From Rhodobacteraceae bacterium Alg231-30 (GTDB taxonomy: Bacteria; Pseudomonadota; Alphaproteobacteria; Rhodobacterales; Rhodobacteraceae): a stretch of 64,000 nt of DNA. Positions 33,777 to 42,999 of the stretch are shown here, one piece after another. The notes under the pieces were generated by a model, which saw only the letters and a program-made list of their open reading frames with translations, was not told where the DNA came from and searched no databases. The first letter of the stretch is position 1; each line of letters starts with the position of its first letter. Position numbers and translations under genes: made by a program. Where the stretch lies: NCBI GenBank assembly GCA_900143615.1, contig FREU01000001.1, forward strand, positions 210,767-274,766, given 5' to 3'.

Positions 33777-35852
33777 TTAGCCTTTGATAAGCCCCATGCT
33801 TTCGAGCTTCAAAATAACCTGATGGGCGCAGTTGTCGACGTCCAGGCCCTCGGTTTCTACGCTGAGTTCGGGATTTACTGGTACGTCATAGGGATCGGAA
33901 ATACCTGTGAATTCCTTGATCTTGCCTTCGCGTGCCAATTTGTAGAGGCCTTTACGGTCACGGCGTTCGCACTCTTCGATTGTTGTTGCGACATGCACTT
34001 CAATGAAGGCGCCAAACTGTTCAATGTCTTCACGAACCGCGCGGCGGGTTGTGGCGTAAGGGGCAATTGGCGCACAGATCGCGATACCACCGTTTTTGGT
34101 GATTTCAGATGCGACATAGCCAATGCGACGGATGTTGAGATCGCGGTGCTCTTTGGAAAAACCCAGTTCAGACGACAGGTTCTTGCGAACAATATCCCCA
34201 TCGAGCAAAGTCACTGGCCGTCCGCCCATTTCCATCAATTTGACCATCAAGGCGTTGGCGATTGTGGATTTGCCCGACCCTGAGAAGCCGGTGAAAAACA
34301 CTGTGAAGCCCTGCTTTGAGCGTGCTGGCTTGGTTTTGCGCAGTTCGGTCACAACCTCAGGGAAGGAGAACCATTCCGGAATCTCAAGACCCTCTGCGAG
34401 ACGGCGGCGCAATTCAGTGCCGGAAATGTTCAGGATGGTGACGTCATCCTTGTCCTGAATTTCATCCATTGGCTCATATTGGGCGCGTTCTTGAACCCAA
34501 ACCATGTGTTTGAAATCGACCATAGTGATGCCGATTTCTTCTTCGTGTGCGCGGAACATTTCTTGGGCATCGTAAGGGCCGTAGAAATCTTCACCTGCAG
34601 AGTTTTTGCCGGGGCCGGCGTGATCTCGGCCAACGATGAAGTGGGTACAGCCGTGGTTAGCGCGGATCAGGCCGTGCCAGACAGCTTCTCGTGGACCGGC
34701 CATACGCATGGCGAGGTTCAAAAGGCTCATGGACGTGGTTGATGCTGGGTATTTATCCAGCACAGCTTCATAGCAGCGCACGCGCGTGAAGTGATCCACA
34801 TCCCCTGGTTTTGTCATGCCGACAACGGGATGAATCAGCAAGTTTGCTTGGGCTTCTTTTGCGGCGCGGAAAGTCAGCTCCTGGTGCGCACGGTGCAGTG
34901 GGTTGCGGGTTTGAAAAGCAACCACTTTGCGCCAGCCCATTTTGCGGAAAAACGCACGCATTTCATTTGGAGTGTCACGGCGACCGCGGAAGTCATAGTG
35001 TACAGGCTGTTGGATGCCGGTCACTGGGCCACCAAGGTAAACTTTACCGGCATGGTTATGCAGGTAGTTCACAGCAGGGTGGGCATCGTCGTCGGCGCCA
35101 AAGACTTTTTCGGCTTCCAGTGCTTTGTTCGGCACCCAGTTGTCTGTCACGGTCATGGTGGCGAGGATTACGCCTTCTTGATCGCGCAGTGCGATGTCCT
35201 GACCTTCTTGCAAGCTGGCTGCAAAGTCTTCGGATACATCCAAGTTGATCGGCATGGGCCAGAGCGAGCCGTCCGCGAGGCGCATCTTGTCGACCACGCC
35301 ATCATAGTCTGCTTCGGTCAAAAAGCCTTTAAGTGGATTGAAGCCGCCATTCATCAGCAGTTCGAGGTCGCAGATCTGGCGCGGTGTGAGATCCCAGCTT
35401 ACCAGATCGGCAGCTTCGACTTTGAGTTTCTGTGCGCTTTCATATGAAACGTAGAGCTCGGGGATGGGGGCCAAATTGTTTTGCATAGGATGAGTCCTGT
35501 GTTTGATTGGGGAGATGCCGCTTGCGGTGCCCGTTAGCTCTGCATACAGCGCGTTGTATTCGGCGAGTTTTCGGGCCAAAAATTGGTCCGTGAGACGCAC
35601 TTTCTCCGCTGCCCCGCGCCGAGTAAGCGTGTAGGCGAACCTTTGACGCTTGTCGGGGCCTGCGCGGTTGCTGATCGAAATGTGTCCAGCGTCAGCCGCA
35701 GCGCGAAGTTGTCCATTCAAATTGCCGAGTGAGATTCCAAGTGCCGCTGCAGTTGCACGTTGCGAGGCACCGGGGGCGGTGTCTAGCTGGCGCAGAAGGC
35801 GGAAGAGTAGGTCTTCTTCTTCCGAAGTGGGTTTGGAGTCAGTGGCGGTCAT
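33777..35852 (-). CDS. cysNC/sat-cysC: MarR-like domain fused in frame to bifunctional ATP sulfurylase / APS kinase
   Basis: The frame encodes 691 residues. Residues 123-691 are a standard bifunctional enzyme: ATP sulfurylase (about 125-500, with QTRNPLHRAHQEL and the GRDHAGPG motif) makes APS from sulfate and ATP, and a C-terminal APS kinase (P-loop FTGFSGSGKSTIANAL) makes PAPS. Residues 1-114 are a winged-helix domain like the EPS-associated MarR group (ATAAALGISLGNLNGQLRAA). No stop separates them. ATG 35486 (MQNNLAPIP) has AGGAC upstream and gives the usual 569-residue enzyme, so it may be the main start, with the upstream part made alone or as a fusion. Confidence 0.88.
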   Translation of the reverse strand: MTATDSKPTSEEEDLLFRLLRQLDTAPGASQRATAAALGISLGNLNGQLRAAADAGHISISNRAGPDKRQRFAYTLTRRGAAEKVRLTDQFLARKLAEYNALYAELTGTASGISPIKHRTHPMQNNLAPIPELYVSYESAQKLKVEAADLVSWDLTPRQICDLELLMNGGFNPLKGFLTEADYDGVVDKMRLADGSLWPMPINLDVSEDFAASLQEGQDIALRDQEGVILATMTVTDNWVPNKALEAEKVFGADDDAHPAVNYLHNHAGKVYLGGPVTGIQQPVHYDFRGRRDTPNEMRAFFRKMGWRKVVAFQTRNPLHRAHQELTFRAAKEAQANLLIHPVVGMTKPGDVDHFTRVRCYEAVLDKYPASTTSMSLLNLAMRMAGPREAVWHGLIRANHGCTHFIVGRDHAGPGKNSAGEDFYGPYDAQEMFRAHEEEIGITMVDFKHMVWVQERAQYEPMDEIQDKDDVTILNISGTELRRRLAEGLEIPEWFSFPEVVTELRKTKPARSKQGFTVFFTGFSGSGKSTIANALMVKLMEMGGRPVTLLDGDIVRKNLSSELGFSKEHRDLNIRRIGYVASEITKNGGIAICAPIAPYATTRRAVREDIEQFGAFIEVHVATTIEECERRDRKGLYKLAREGKIKEFTGISDPYDVPVNPELSVETEGLDVDNCAHQVILKLESMGLIKG
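35484..35486 (-). other. Internal start codon giving the usual 569-residue Sat-CysC
   Basis: ATG 35486 with AGGAC about 10 bases upstream opens the conserved enzyme. It lies in the same frame as the MarR-like part, which has no stop of its own. Both a fused and a separate enzyme could therefore be made. Confidence 0.6.
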
Positions 35853-35871
35853 AAATGAAACTCAAAAGTAT

Positions 35872-35885
35872 GTTCATTCGTGAAC
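35872..35885. promoter_or_regulatory. Palindrome upstream of the MarR-like domain
   Basis: GTTCA-TTCG-TGAAC is a perfect 5-bp inverted repeat, 20 bases before the start of the MarR-like domain. Winged-helix regulators commonly bind such palindromes at their own promoters, so this is a candidate operator. It does not fit the LexA box spacing. Confidence 0.45.
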
Positions 35886-35968
35886 GCAATACACGATTAT
35901 TCTGTTGTGGGAAGCTTTTTCTGACTTTCAGAGCGTTTTTCTTTGACCTCAAGCTGGTCGTTTTGCGC

Positions 35969-37690
35969 TTAGCTCGAAGCGTTTGTGCTATTCGTTCCAA
36001 GGATAGAGGGTAGTTTTGCAGCCTGTTTGACGGGTAGAGCTGGTATCACGTGGGCAACCCCACGCAGCTCTAAAGCAGTGAAAACCAACGGATTAGTGTT
36101 GTGGCCAGCCGCCTTGAGTAAATGTTCTGAAATCAAGGCTTCGACTCCCAGTTCTTTAGTTTTGCCTTCCAGTCGCGATGTTGCATTGACCGTGTCGCCG
36201 ATAATTGTCCGAGGGGCGTTGTCCGCCGCGCCAATTTCTCCCATAACCAATGTGCCAAGATGAAGCCCCATCCCAATTGCGACAGGAGCGCCTCCTTCGG
36301 CTTTGAGCGTCTGATTGAAGGTCTCTAGGGCTGCTCCTATTCCAGCGGCAGCATCCAGAGCCGCTTGGGCAGACGCCATTTCAGTGTCTTGTTCAAAGAC
36401 TGCCAGGAGGCCATCACCAAGGTATTTGTCCACGGTGCCGCCTGCTCCGGTGATGGAGGGTACAATAGCATCAAAGAAACGGTTGAGCAGAAAGACCACA
36501 TCATAGGGAAGCTGACCGGTTGTACGGGCAGTAAACCCGCGCATGTCCAAAAACAAAATGGCGAGCCGTTGTTCGCGGCCGAGACTTTGATGGGCGCGGG
36601 CGCGGCGGCCATCTGTTCGAAATACCTGCAAGACTGTAGCTGGGTTTTCGGGACGTAACTGGCAGGCAAGCCGTGCATTTGGTGGTGCGTTAACTGCGGC
36701 AAGGCTGGCAGTCTCTTGCGGTGAGGCGGGCGGCATATCTTCTGCGCCTTGCTCGACGATCACGCGGCAAGTTGTGCAGCGACCACGCCCGCCGCAGAGC
36801 GCCATATGTGGCACACCCGCGACGCGAGACATCTCGAGCAGGGTCATACCGCGCTGCCCGCGGATTTCTGGCCCTGAGATGAAACGGATTGGGACGGCGC
36901 CCCGCTGCATTAGGTAGCGGCGAGTCAAATGAGCAAGCAGCGCGAGCGCGACAAGTCCGATAAAACCACCGACCAACTGGCCCGTGAGAGCGATCAGGCG
37001 TGTGAAAGCTTCCGGCGTCATCCAATTGTAGCGTTCAGTTAACAGTGGGAATACCTCGGGGGTACCCATCAACGCATATTGAGCACGTCCCTGAACCATA
37101 AAACCCGCCAGCGCCCAAGCGGGGATAAGGCTTGCAAGACTGACCAGTAAAGGTAGCGCGCTGCGCCACCAAGCGTGGCCGCGCAGCCAAAAGTGCAGCC
37201 CCATACACCCGTGCGTCCATGTGAACAGTAGCAGAAATGCTTGGTTCCAACCGCTTTGGGAATTCCAGATCAAGCCAACAAGATAGCCCATCGTGTCGTT
37301 TAATCCGTAAATCTCATGGGCTATGCGCGTGTGCAAAATATGCGCAGTCAAAAAAAGCGGGATGATGAGCCCAAGTAGTATTTGGAGTGCTTCCCATGCT
37401 GGCATGCGCAGAGTGCGGCGTCGGGCTAAGCGCCATAGAGCCAGACCGGCATGTATAACAAGAGCGCTGTAAAGAATACTGCTGCCCAGAAAACTGCGAT
37501 GGATGGACTGGCGTACGGTCTGAAAGGCTTCCATCGTTTCGAGAGAGAAAATTCCAAGTCCGATGTTGATAAAGTGAAAGAAGACGTAGGCAAACAGCAC
37601 CAATCCCGAAAGGATGCGTGCGCGAGTACGCCAGTTGCCTTGCCAGAGAGTTGTTGAGGTCACTCGGTTCCGTCCATCTCGTTCGCCCAT
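35969..37690 (-). CDS. Membrane-bound class III adenylate/guanylate cyclase with a 2Fe-2S ferredoxin domain
   Basis: 573 residues in three parts. The N-terminal ~260 residues hold about six membrane helices with several His residues (FFHFINIG, SIHRSF, VIHAGLAL, TAHILHTRIAH) that could bind haem. Residues 270-360 form a ferredoxin domain with the cluster motif ALCGGRGRCTTCR and a fourth Cys in LACQL. The rest is a class III cyclase with the metal Asp in FLDMRGFTA, the KYLGDGLLAVF loop and TIIGDTVNATSRLEG carrying the transition-state Asn and Arg. It probably makes cAMP in response to a redox or quinone signal. It lies alone on its strand. Confidence 0.88.
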   Translation of the reverse strand: MGERDGRNRVTSTTLWQGNWRTRARILSGLVLFAYVFFHFINIGLGIFSLETMEAFQTVRQSIHRSFLGSSILYSALVIHAGLALWRLARRRTLRMPAWEALQILLGLIIPLFLTAHILHTRIAHEIYGLNDTMGYLVGLIWNSQSGWNQAFLLLFTWTHGCMGLHFWLRGHAWWRSALPLLVSLASLIPAWALAGFMVQGRAQYALMGTPEVFPLLTERYNWMTPEAFTRLIALTGQLVGGFIGLVALALLAHLTRRYLMQRGAVPIRFISGPEIRGQRGMTLLEMSRVAGVPHMALCGGRGRCTTCRVIVEQGAEDMPPASPQETASLAAVNAPPNARLACQLRPENPATVLQVFRTDGRRARAHQSLGREQRLAILFLDMRGFTARTTGQLPYDVVFLLNRFFDAIVPSITGAGGTVDKYLGDGLLAVFEQDTEMASAQAALDAAAGIGAALETFNQTLKAEGGAPVAIGMGLHLGTLVMGEIGAADNAPRTIIGDTVNATSRLEGKTKELGVEALISEHLLKAAGHNTNPLVFTALELRGVAHVIPALPVKQAAKLPSILGTNSTNASS

Positions 37691-37798
37691 AGACAGTGGC
37701 GCTGGAAATGGAGTGGGTCAAGCGCAGGCCTCTGTGCGGTGGTGCGCAAGTCTGCAGATCAAGCGGCGCGAAATGTGCGCCGCTTGGTGTTTTGCTGG

Positions 37799-38740
37799 TT
37801 ATTCTTGTTCCGCTAAGAACTTCTCGGCGTCCAGCGCTGCCATGCAGCCCATGCCTGCGGAGGTGACTGCCTGACGGTAAACGTGGTCGGTCAAATCGCC
37901 TGCAGCAAAGACTCCGGGAACCGTTGTGCGAGTGGTGCCGGGCTCAACTTTGACGTAGCCGCCATTGTGCAGTTCAAGCGTGTCTTTAACCAATTCGGTC
38001 GCAGGGGCGTGCCCGATGGCGATGAACACACCAGCACAGGGGATTTCAGTGATTTCATTTGTGTTGACGTTGCGCACTTTGACTCCGGTCACGCCTTTAG
38101 GATTGTCGTCGCCAACAACTTCCTCGAGCGTATTGAACCAAAGGGTTTCAATCTTTTCGTTTTTCAACAAGCGATCTTGAAGGATTTTTTCTGCGCGCAG
38201 TTCATCGCGGCGGTGGATCAGCGTGACTTTGGAGGCAAAATTGGTCAGAAACAGCGCTTCTTCAACAGCTGTGTTGCCGCCGCCGACAACCACAATTTCC
38301 TGACCGCGGTAGAAAAAGCCATCACAGGTGGCGCAGGCCGAAACACCGAAGCCCTTGAAGGCTTCTTCGCTGTCCAGTCCCAACCATTTGGCGCGTGCAC
38401 CAGTGGCAAGGATCACCGCGTCCGCAGTATAGAGCGTGCCGCTGTCGCCTTTGGCTTTGAACGGGCGCTCGGATACGTCGAGGTCGGTGATAATGTCGCC
38501 GATGATTTCACATCCCATCGCCTGAGCATGTTCCTGCATTTTGACCATCAGGTCGGGGCCTTGAACTTCGGTAAAGCCAGGGTAGTTTTCGACTTCTGTG
38601 GTGGTGGTCAACTGGCCGCCGGGCTCGATACCTTGGACAAGAATAGGTGAAAGCATCGCGCGGCTGGCATAAACGCCTGCAGTGTAGCCAGCGGGGCCGG
38701 AGCCGATAATCAGAACCTTGGTATGTTTGGTGTCGGCCAT
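37799..38740 (-). CDS. trxB: Thioredoxin-disulfide reductase
   Basis: TrxB reduces thioredoxin with NADPH via FAD. The 313-residue protein has the FAD motif [15 protein letters not shown], the redox-active CATC (Cys136, Cys139) in [12 protein letters not shown], the NADPH motif [13 protein letters not shown] and the C-terminal [13 protein letters not shown] 38740 with AAAGGGCG upstream gives the usual start; the open frame runs further back into unlikely sequence. It is divergent from an Lrp-type regulator gene. Confidence 0.96.
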   Translation of the reverse strand: MADTKHTKVLIIGSGPAGYTAGVYASRAMLSPILVQGIEPGGQLTTTTEVENYPGFTEVQGPDLMVKMQEHAQAMGCEIIGDIITDLDVSERPFKAKGDSGTLYTADAVILATGARAKWLGLDSEEAFKGFGVSACATCDGFFYRGQEIVVVGGGNTAVEEALFLTNFASKVTLIHRRDELRAEKILQDRLLKNEKIETLWFNTLEEVVGDDNPKGVTGVKVRNVNTNEITEIPCAGVFIAIGHAPATELVKDTLELHNGGYVKVEPGTTRTTVPGVFAAGDLTDHVYRQAVTSAGMGCMAALDAEKFLAEQE

Positions 38741-38953
38741 GGGGCGCCCTTTGTGTTTGCGAAAATAAGTCTGAGTGTCGATATAGCCATCCCTGAGCCT
38801 CAGGAAAAGCCCATCAAGACAACGTGCGAAATTGCTTTGAATCTGACACTTTGATGGCAAGTTGGAAAAGGATGTTGCGCTAACACGAAATATTATTGCG
38901 TGCAAATGTGGGGGTGGTATAACAACCGCAAACTTCAAGGAGACGATGCGCGC

Positions 38954-39454
38954 ATGTCTGGAACTCGGCTTGATCCGATTGATCGAAAAATTTTGGCTGA
39001 ATTGCAGGCAGATGGCCGCATGACCAATGTTGAACTGGCAAAACGGGTGGGTATTTCAGCCCCGCCTTGTTTGCGTCGTGTGCGGACCTTGGAAGAGGCC
39101 GGTTATATTCGCGGCTATCATGCGGATGTAGATGCGCGCGAGCTTGGTTTTGAAGTGCAGGTTTTTGCAATGGTTGGGCTGGTTAGTCAGGCCGAAGCTG
39201 ATTTGAGCGCGTTTGAAGAACGGTGCCGCAATTGGCCGTTGGTGCGTGAGTGTCATATGTTAAATGGCGAAGTGGATTTCATTTTGAAATGTGTTGCGCC
39301 GGATTTAAGCACGTTTCAGAGCTTTTTGACCGAAGGGCTATTGCGCGCGGACAATGTGGCAAGCGTGAAAACGTCTCTGGTTATTCGTGGGGCCAAAGAT
39401 GAGCCCGGCGTGCCGTTTGAGGTTTTGGAAGAACGTCTGGCGCGCGACGCGTAA
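38954..39454 (+). CDS. Lrp/AsnC family transcriptional regulator
   Basis: 166 residues. An N-terminal winged helix-turn-helix ([40 protein letters not shown]) is joined to a C-terminal RAM/AsnC ligand domain with [17 protein letters not shown] and [16 protein letters not shown]. The protein is a dimer or octamer in known relatives and senses amino acids. The divergent position next to trxB is a common roseobacter arrangement and may mean regulation of trxB. ATG 38954 is preferred, with AAGGAG upstream. A terminator follows. Confidence 0.92.
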   Translation: MSGTRLDPIDRKILAELQADGRMTNVELAKRVGISAPPCLRRVRTLEEAGYIRGYHADVDARELGFEVQVFAMVGLVSQAEADLSAFEERCRNWPLVRECHMLNGEVDFILKCVAPDLSTFQSFLTEGLLRADNVASVKTSLVIRGAKDEPGVPFEVLEERLARDA

Positions 39455-39473
39455 AAGTTGAAGCGAACACTGA

Positions 39474-39510
39474 ACGCAAAAGGCCGCCACATATGGGCGG
39501 CCTTTTGCGT
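39474..39510. terminator. Bidirectional rho-independent terminator
   Basis: A 15-bp perfect stem, ACGCAAAAGGCCGCC with GGCGGCCTTTTGCGT, closes a 7-base loop. A-rich and T-rich ends let it act for the Lrp gene (plus) and the small gene on the minus strand. Confidence 0.88.
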
Positions 39511-39526
39511 TTGAAGTCGTCTCTGA

Positions 39527-39667
39527 TCAGGCCGCCTGCGCCAGATCTTCGCCGTTACGTTTGGCAATGAATGCGACGCGACGGGCGCCGCGGGTCCATG
39601 GCATTGCGGGTGCGTCCGCTTTGGATGCTGCGATTGCCGATTTGATAAAACGTTTTTGGCCTTTCAT
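39527..39667 (-). CDS. Small basic protein of 46 residues, conserved-looking
   Basis: The peptide MKGQKRFIKSAIAASKADAP continues AMPWTRGARRVAFIAKRNG and ends DLAQAA. It has the strong Shine-Dalgarno AAGGAG seven bases before ATG 39667, and its bidirectional terminator follows at once. It is basic, rich in Lys/Arg, with a Trp-Thr-Arg-Gly-Ala-Arg-Arg core. I recognise no family; the strict start and stop signals argue that it is expressed. A longer open frame upstream exists but lacks these signals. It could bind nucleic acid, which is a guess. Confidence 0.72.
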   Translation of the reverse strand: MKGQKRFIKSAIAASKADAPAMPWTRGARRVAFIAKRNGEDLAQAA

Positions 39668-39821
39668 GAGGGTATCTCCTTGTGCCCCGGTTCCATTCTG
39701 GGAACCTATTGTTTCCACCTTGAGATCAGTCTGGTCCCGGAATGGGGCGGAGATGCGGCGAGATTGGTCAAATTTGACGAAAATAAAGGAGTGTTTTTGC
39801 GGCGCCAGATTTTGCAGTCTT

Positions 39822-40580
39822 TTACAGGCGAATGGTAGAAAGCAGGCGGCCATAGTCTGCTTCGCCTGCGTGTGTTGTGCGTCTGTAGGAATAAAACCGA
39901 TCTGGATCGCTGTAGGTGCAATGTCGTGTCCATTCAGCCTGTGCAACGCCCGCGCGGCGCAGGCGGTTGAGGCTATAGGCGGGCAGATCAAACAACATGC
40001 GGTCGTCTTTGCCGTCCGCAAAGAAGCGCGTATTGTCAGTATCCTCCAAAAGAAAGTCATCAAGAAATTCGGGGCCAACTTCGTAGGCGGCTTGCGAGAT
40101 TGCAGGGCCGATCACAACATTGATGGTCTCGCGCTGGGCCCCCATAGCGACCATCGCGTCCAGTGTGGCTTCTAGAACCCCATCCAAGGCGCCTCGCCAT
40201 CCGGCGTGCGCAGCGCCGACAACGCCCGCATTTACATCGGAAAAGAGCACTGGCTGACAGTCGGCGGTCAGGATGGCCAAAGCAAGGCCTGCGCGGTTGG
40301 TGACCATCGCGTCCGCGCGTGGTTTGTCCCCTGATGATGGCTGCGCCACCGTGATGGCTTTGGCGGAATGTACTTGATGGACCGAGATGAGCGCGTCGGA
40401 GGGAACGTCCATTGCCTCGGCAACGCGCGCGCGATTAATCGCGACAATCTCGGCCTGATCCGAGCTGCCGGCACCACAGTTCAAACCTTTGAAGATGCCA
40501 GAGGACGCACCGCCGCGACGGGTGAAAAAACCGTGTCGCACGGGGCCGAGCAAATCAGAGGTCAATATTTCGAGGGTCAT
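39822..40580 (-). CDS. pgeF: Peptidoglycan editing factor PgeF (YfiH/laccase-domain family)
   Basis: PgeF removes wrongly incorporated L-Ser from peptidoglycan precursors or has polyphenol oxidase activity; the former role is better supported in E. coli. The 252-residue protein shows the metal-site motifs ISVHQVHSAK, LTADCQPVLF and AAHAGWRGAL. The C-terminal RFYSYRRTTHAGEADYGR is also typical. Its gene overlaps midA by 4 bases, and the order lgt-midA-pgeF is a standard alphaproteobacterial operon for envelope and respiratory functions. Confidence 0.9.
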   Translation of the reverse strand: MTLEILTSDLLGPVRHGFFTRRGGASSGIFKGLNCGAGSSDQAEIVAINRARVAEAMDVPSDALISVHQVHSAKAITVAQPSSGDKPRADAMVTNRAGLALAILTADCQPVLFSDVNAGVVGAAHAGWRGALDGVLEATLDAMVAMGAQRETINVVIGPAISQAAYEVGPEFLDDFLLEDTDNTRFFADGKDDRMLFDLPAYSLNRLRRAGVAQAEWTRHCTYSDPDRFYSYRRTTHAGEADYGRLLSTIRL

Positions 40581-41635
40581 GTTTCACATCCGGGTGGCGG
40601 GCTAGCCCCTGCTGGGTACAGCGCGAGCACTTTGAACAGGTTTCCCATTTCCTCGGGGTGCGTCAAGCGACGATGTGCTGCGATGTGGCTGTCTAGGGAA
40701 GGACCTGCGAGCTGTGATGCGAGCGTTTGGGCGCGTGCAGTAATGCCAAGGCGCTCAAGAAAAACCCCTTGTGGAGTCAGTCGGCTATGTGCGCAGGGGG
40801 CAGCATTCGCCAATGCTTCGAAGTCGACGTGGGCGGTGAGATCGGCCTTGCCCGGAATGGATAGCGGGTCGACGTGGGTATGGTTTGCGATTGCTTGAAA
40901 CGTGTCGCCTAATGAGTGCCAATCGCCATAATCCACAATGAATGCAACGCCGCCGTGATCTTTGATTCGCGCGCCGATTTCTTCAGCCACAGCCGCACCT
41001 GCGGCGCAGGTCTCAATGATTTGTCCTTCGGTGGTGTCTTCTCGGCGCTGTTCAAAGTACTCGGGCGGTAGCTCGGGGCTTAGGCCAAAAATGAGCGTGT
41101 CGTCTTGCGCACCGACGAGGCGTTCACGCCAGCCAGTCGCGCTTCTTTGGTATTGGCGAATGGGTAGGGCATCAAAGAATTCATTGGCAACTAGGAACAG
41201 AGGCTGTTCTGGCAATTGACCAACACTGTCCAACCAAGCGATGTTTTCACCTAAAAGCGTGCGCTGCTTGGCACGCAAGGTCGGAGAGGCCTCAACCAGA
41301 GAGATTTGCGCAGCCTCATGGAAACCGGGCACAGCACGGGTTGCACGCAGGATATCAGCCATCAAGGTCCCGCGCCCGGGTCCTAATTCGGCAAGCGTGA
41401 AAGGCGTTGGTGCGCCCCGATCAAGCCAAGACTGCGCCAGAGCTAAGCCCAGCATCTCTCCAAACATCTGGCTGATTTCCGGCGCGGTCGTGAAATCGCC
41501 CGCAGCCCCCAGCGGATCGCGCGTTGTGTAATAGCCCAATGTCGGATGCAGCAAGGCCTCGGCCATATACTCGGCGATGGTCAACGGGCCGTTGGCCGCA
41601 ATCCGAGCTACAAGCTGGGCGGTCAGGTCGGTCAT
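40577..41635 (-). CDS. SAM-dependent methyltransferase, MidA/NDUFAF7 family
   Basis: 352 residues. The N-terminal [20 protein letters not shown] is the family signature, followed by [18 protein letters not shown] and [18 protein letters not shown], the SAM-binding motif. The mitochondrial homologue NDUFAF7 dimethylates an Arg of complex I subunit NDUFS2; a similar bacterial role in complex I assembly is likely but not shown. It overlaps lgt upstream and pgeF downstream by 4 bases each. Confidence 0.92.
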   Translation of the reverse strand: MTDLTAQLVARIAANGPLTIAEYMAEALLHPTLGYYTTRDPLGAAGDFTTAPEISQMFGEMLGLALAQSWLDRGAPTPFTLAELGPGRGTLMADILRATRAVPGFHEAAQISLVEASPTLRAKQRTLLGENIAWLDSVGQLPEQPLFLVANEFFDALPIRQYQRSATGWRERLVGAQDDTLIFGLSPELPPEYFEQRREDTTEGQIIETCAAGAAVAEEIGARIKDHGGVAFIVDYGDWHSLGDTFQAIANHTHVDPLSIPGKADLTAHVDFEALANAAPCAHSRLTPQGVFLERLGITARAQTLASQLAGPSLDSHIAAHRRLTHPEEMGNLFKVLALYPAGASPPPGCET

Positions 41636-42540
41636 TTTGTTTGGCCTGCTTGCGGGTTGGCCGGTGGTCTAGCCTGTGTGATGAGCCATGCACCAAGCAC
41701 GATCATGGGAAACGATAGAATTTGACCCATTGTCAGCCCCATGTTTCCAAACTGTAGTGCCAGCCCCATGGGATTGCTTTCGGTGACGTAATGGGCATCT
41801 GGTTGACGAACGAACTCAACGACAAAACGCGCTGCGCCGTAGCCCGCAAAGAACACACCGGTGATCAGACCGGGACGCTTGAGCGCGCCCCTTTGCCATG
41901 CCAACCAGAGCAGAAGGCCGCCCAGTAAAAGCCCCTCAAGAAAAGCTTCATAGAGTTGAGAAGGGTGGCGCGCACACAGGCCTGCAAGTTGACCGCAATC
42001 CTGCGCGCTAAAGCCCGGAAATGCGACCCCCCAAGGCAGTTCGGTCGCGCGGCCCCAGAGCTCGGCGTTGATGAAATTAGCGATACGACCCAGTAGCAAA
42101 CCAGGTGCGATGCCGAGTGCAATTGCGTCCGCGACCTGCAGTTTGATCAAGCCATGCGCACGGCAATAGAGCCACCCTGCCACAACCACACCCAACATGC
42201 CGCCGTGAAAGGCCATACCACCTTCCCAAATGCGCAAGATTTCGCTGGGATTTGTGAGGTAATAGGTTGGCTTATAAAAAAGCACATAGCCTAGACGGCC
42301 GCCCAGAATGACGCCGAGAATCACCCAACTCAAAAGATCTTCGACCTGCTTTGGTGTGATTGGCGGGGTGTCGGCGGGCCAAAGCTGGGGGCGGCGCAGC
42401 GCTTGTGCTACAAGCCGCCAGCCGATCAGAATACCAACGATATAAGCCAGCGCATACCAGCGCAGTGCAAACTCAAAGCCAAAAACAGAGATCGAAAAAA
42501 TCTCTGGCGAAATATCGGGGAAGGGGATTAATGCGCGCAT
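41632..42540 (-). CDS. lgt: Prolipoprotein diacylglyceryl transferase
   Basis: Lgt moves a diacylglyceryl group from phosphatidylglycerol to the lipobox Cys of prolipoproteins in the inner membrane. The 302-residue protein has seven likely membrane helices, the MAFHGGMLG motif and the Lgt signature [17 protein letters not shown] 42540 ([11 protein letters not shown]) is the standard start; the frame extends further but in an unlikely leader. It heads the lgt-midA-pgeF operon and is divergent from ubiK. The I78-type lipoprotein at 53027 would be one substrate. Confidence 0.95.
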   Translation of the reverse strand: MRALIPFPDISPEIFSISVFGFEFALRWYALAYIVGILIGWRLVAQALRRPQLWPADTPPITPKQVEDLLSWVILGVILGGRLGYVLFYKPTYYLTNPSEILRIWEGGMAFHGGMLGVVVAGWLYCRAHGLIKLQVADAIALGIAPGLLLGRIANFINAELWGRATELPWGVAFPGFSAQDCGQLAGLCARHPSQLYEAFLEGLLLGGLLLWLAWQRGALKRPGLITGVFFAGYGAARFVVEFVRQPDAHYVTESNPMGLALQFGNMGLTMGQILSFPMIVLGAWLITQARPPANPQAGQTK

Positions 42541-42649
42541 GGTCCTTGCCTTTTGGCAATTGAATGGCCTTGGGTGAGGGGCAAAGTCAACCTTGTGTCT
42601 TGACGAATGCCCCCCCATATAGGGTCAAGTATTAATGGCGGAGAGACCC

Positions 42650-42889
42650 ATGCAGAGCCGAAACAAGTTCATGGATGACATGTCGCACCTGATGACCAAC
42701 GCTATGGGCGTGGCTCAAGGCGCAAAAGACGAAGCTGAAAACGCGATGAAATCGTTGATGGATCGCTGGTTGGCGGACCGTGATTTCGTAACGCGTGAAG
42801 AGTTTGATGCGGTACGTGCGATGGCCCAAAAAGCGCGTGAAGAAAATGAAGCGCTCAAGGTGCGTTTGGACGCTCTCGAAAAGAAGTAA
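42650..42889 (+). CDS. ubiK: Ubiquinone biosynthesis accessory factor UbiK (BMFP family)
   Basis: 79 residues. MQSRNKFMDDMSHLMTNAMG opens the BMFP domain, and VTREEFDAVRAMAQKAREEN leads to a C-terminal coiled coil. UbiK-type proteins trimerise and help UbiJ-based ubiquinone synthesis; in Brucella and E. coli they bind membranes. ATG 42650 with GGAGAG upstream fits the family, while ATG 42635 adds five residues. It is divergent from lgt. Confidence 0.85.
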   Translation: MQSRNKFMDDMSHLMTNAMGVAQGAKDEAENAMKSLMDRWLADRDFVTREEFDAVRAMAQKAREENEALKVRLDALEKK

Positions 42890-42911
42890 GCATCCTGCTT
42901 TAGCTTATTAG

Positions 42912-42946
42912 CTGGCCGGCGCGGGTAAAACGTCCGCGCCGACCAG
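42912..42946. terminator. Stem-loop between ubiK and coxG
   Basis: CTGG-C-CGGCGCGG pairs with CCGCGCCG-A-CCAG (12 pairs, one C/A mismatch) around a 9-base loop. It sits between two convergent genes and can serve both, though T-runs are short. Confidence 0.65.
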
Positions 42947-42999
42947 AAAATTGGCGGATTTGTCCAACACCAGTAGACGGTTTTTGTAGAAGCGGATGG

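Noticed and set aside
34791..35447. 218-codon frame antisense to sat-cysC
   Set aside because: Shadow of the conserved enzyme on the other strand; no independent support.
37883..38650. 255-codon frame antisense to trxB
   Set aside because: Shadow of a certain gene; rich in Phe/Val/Gly and without domain matches.
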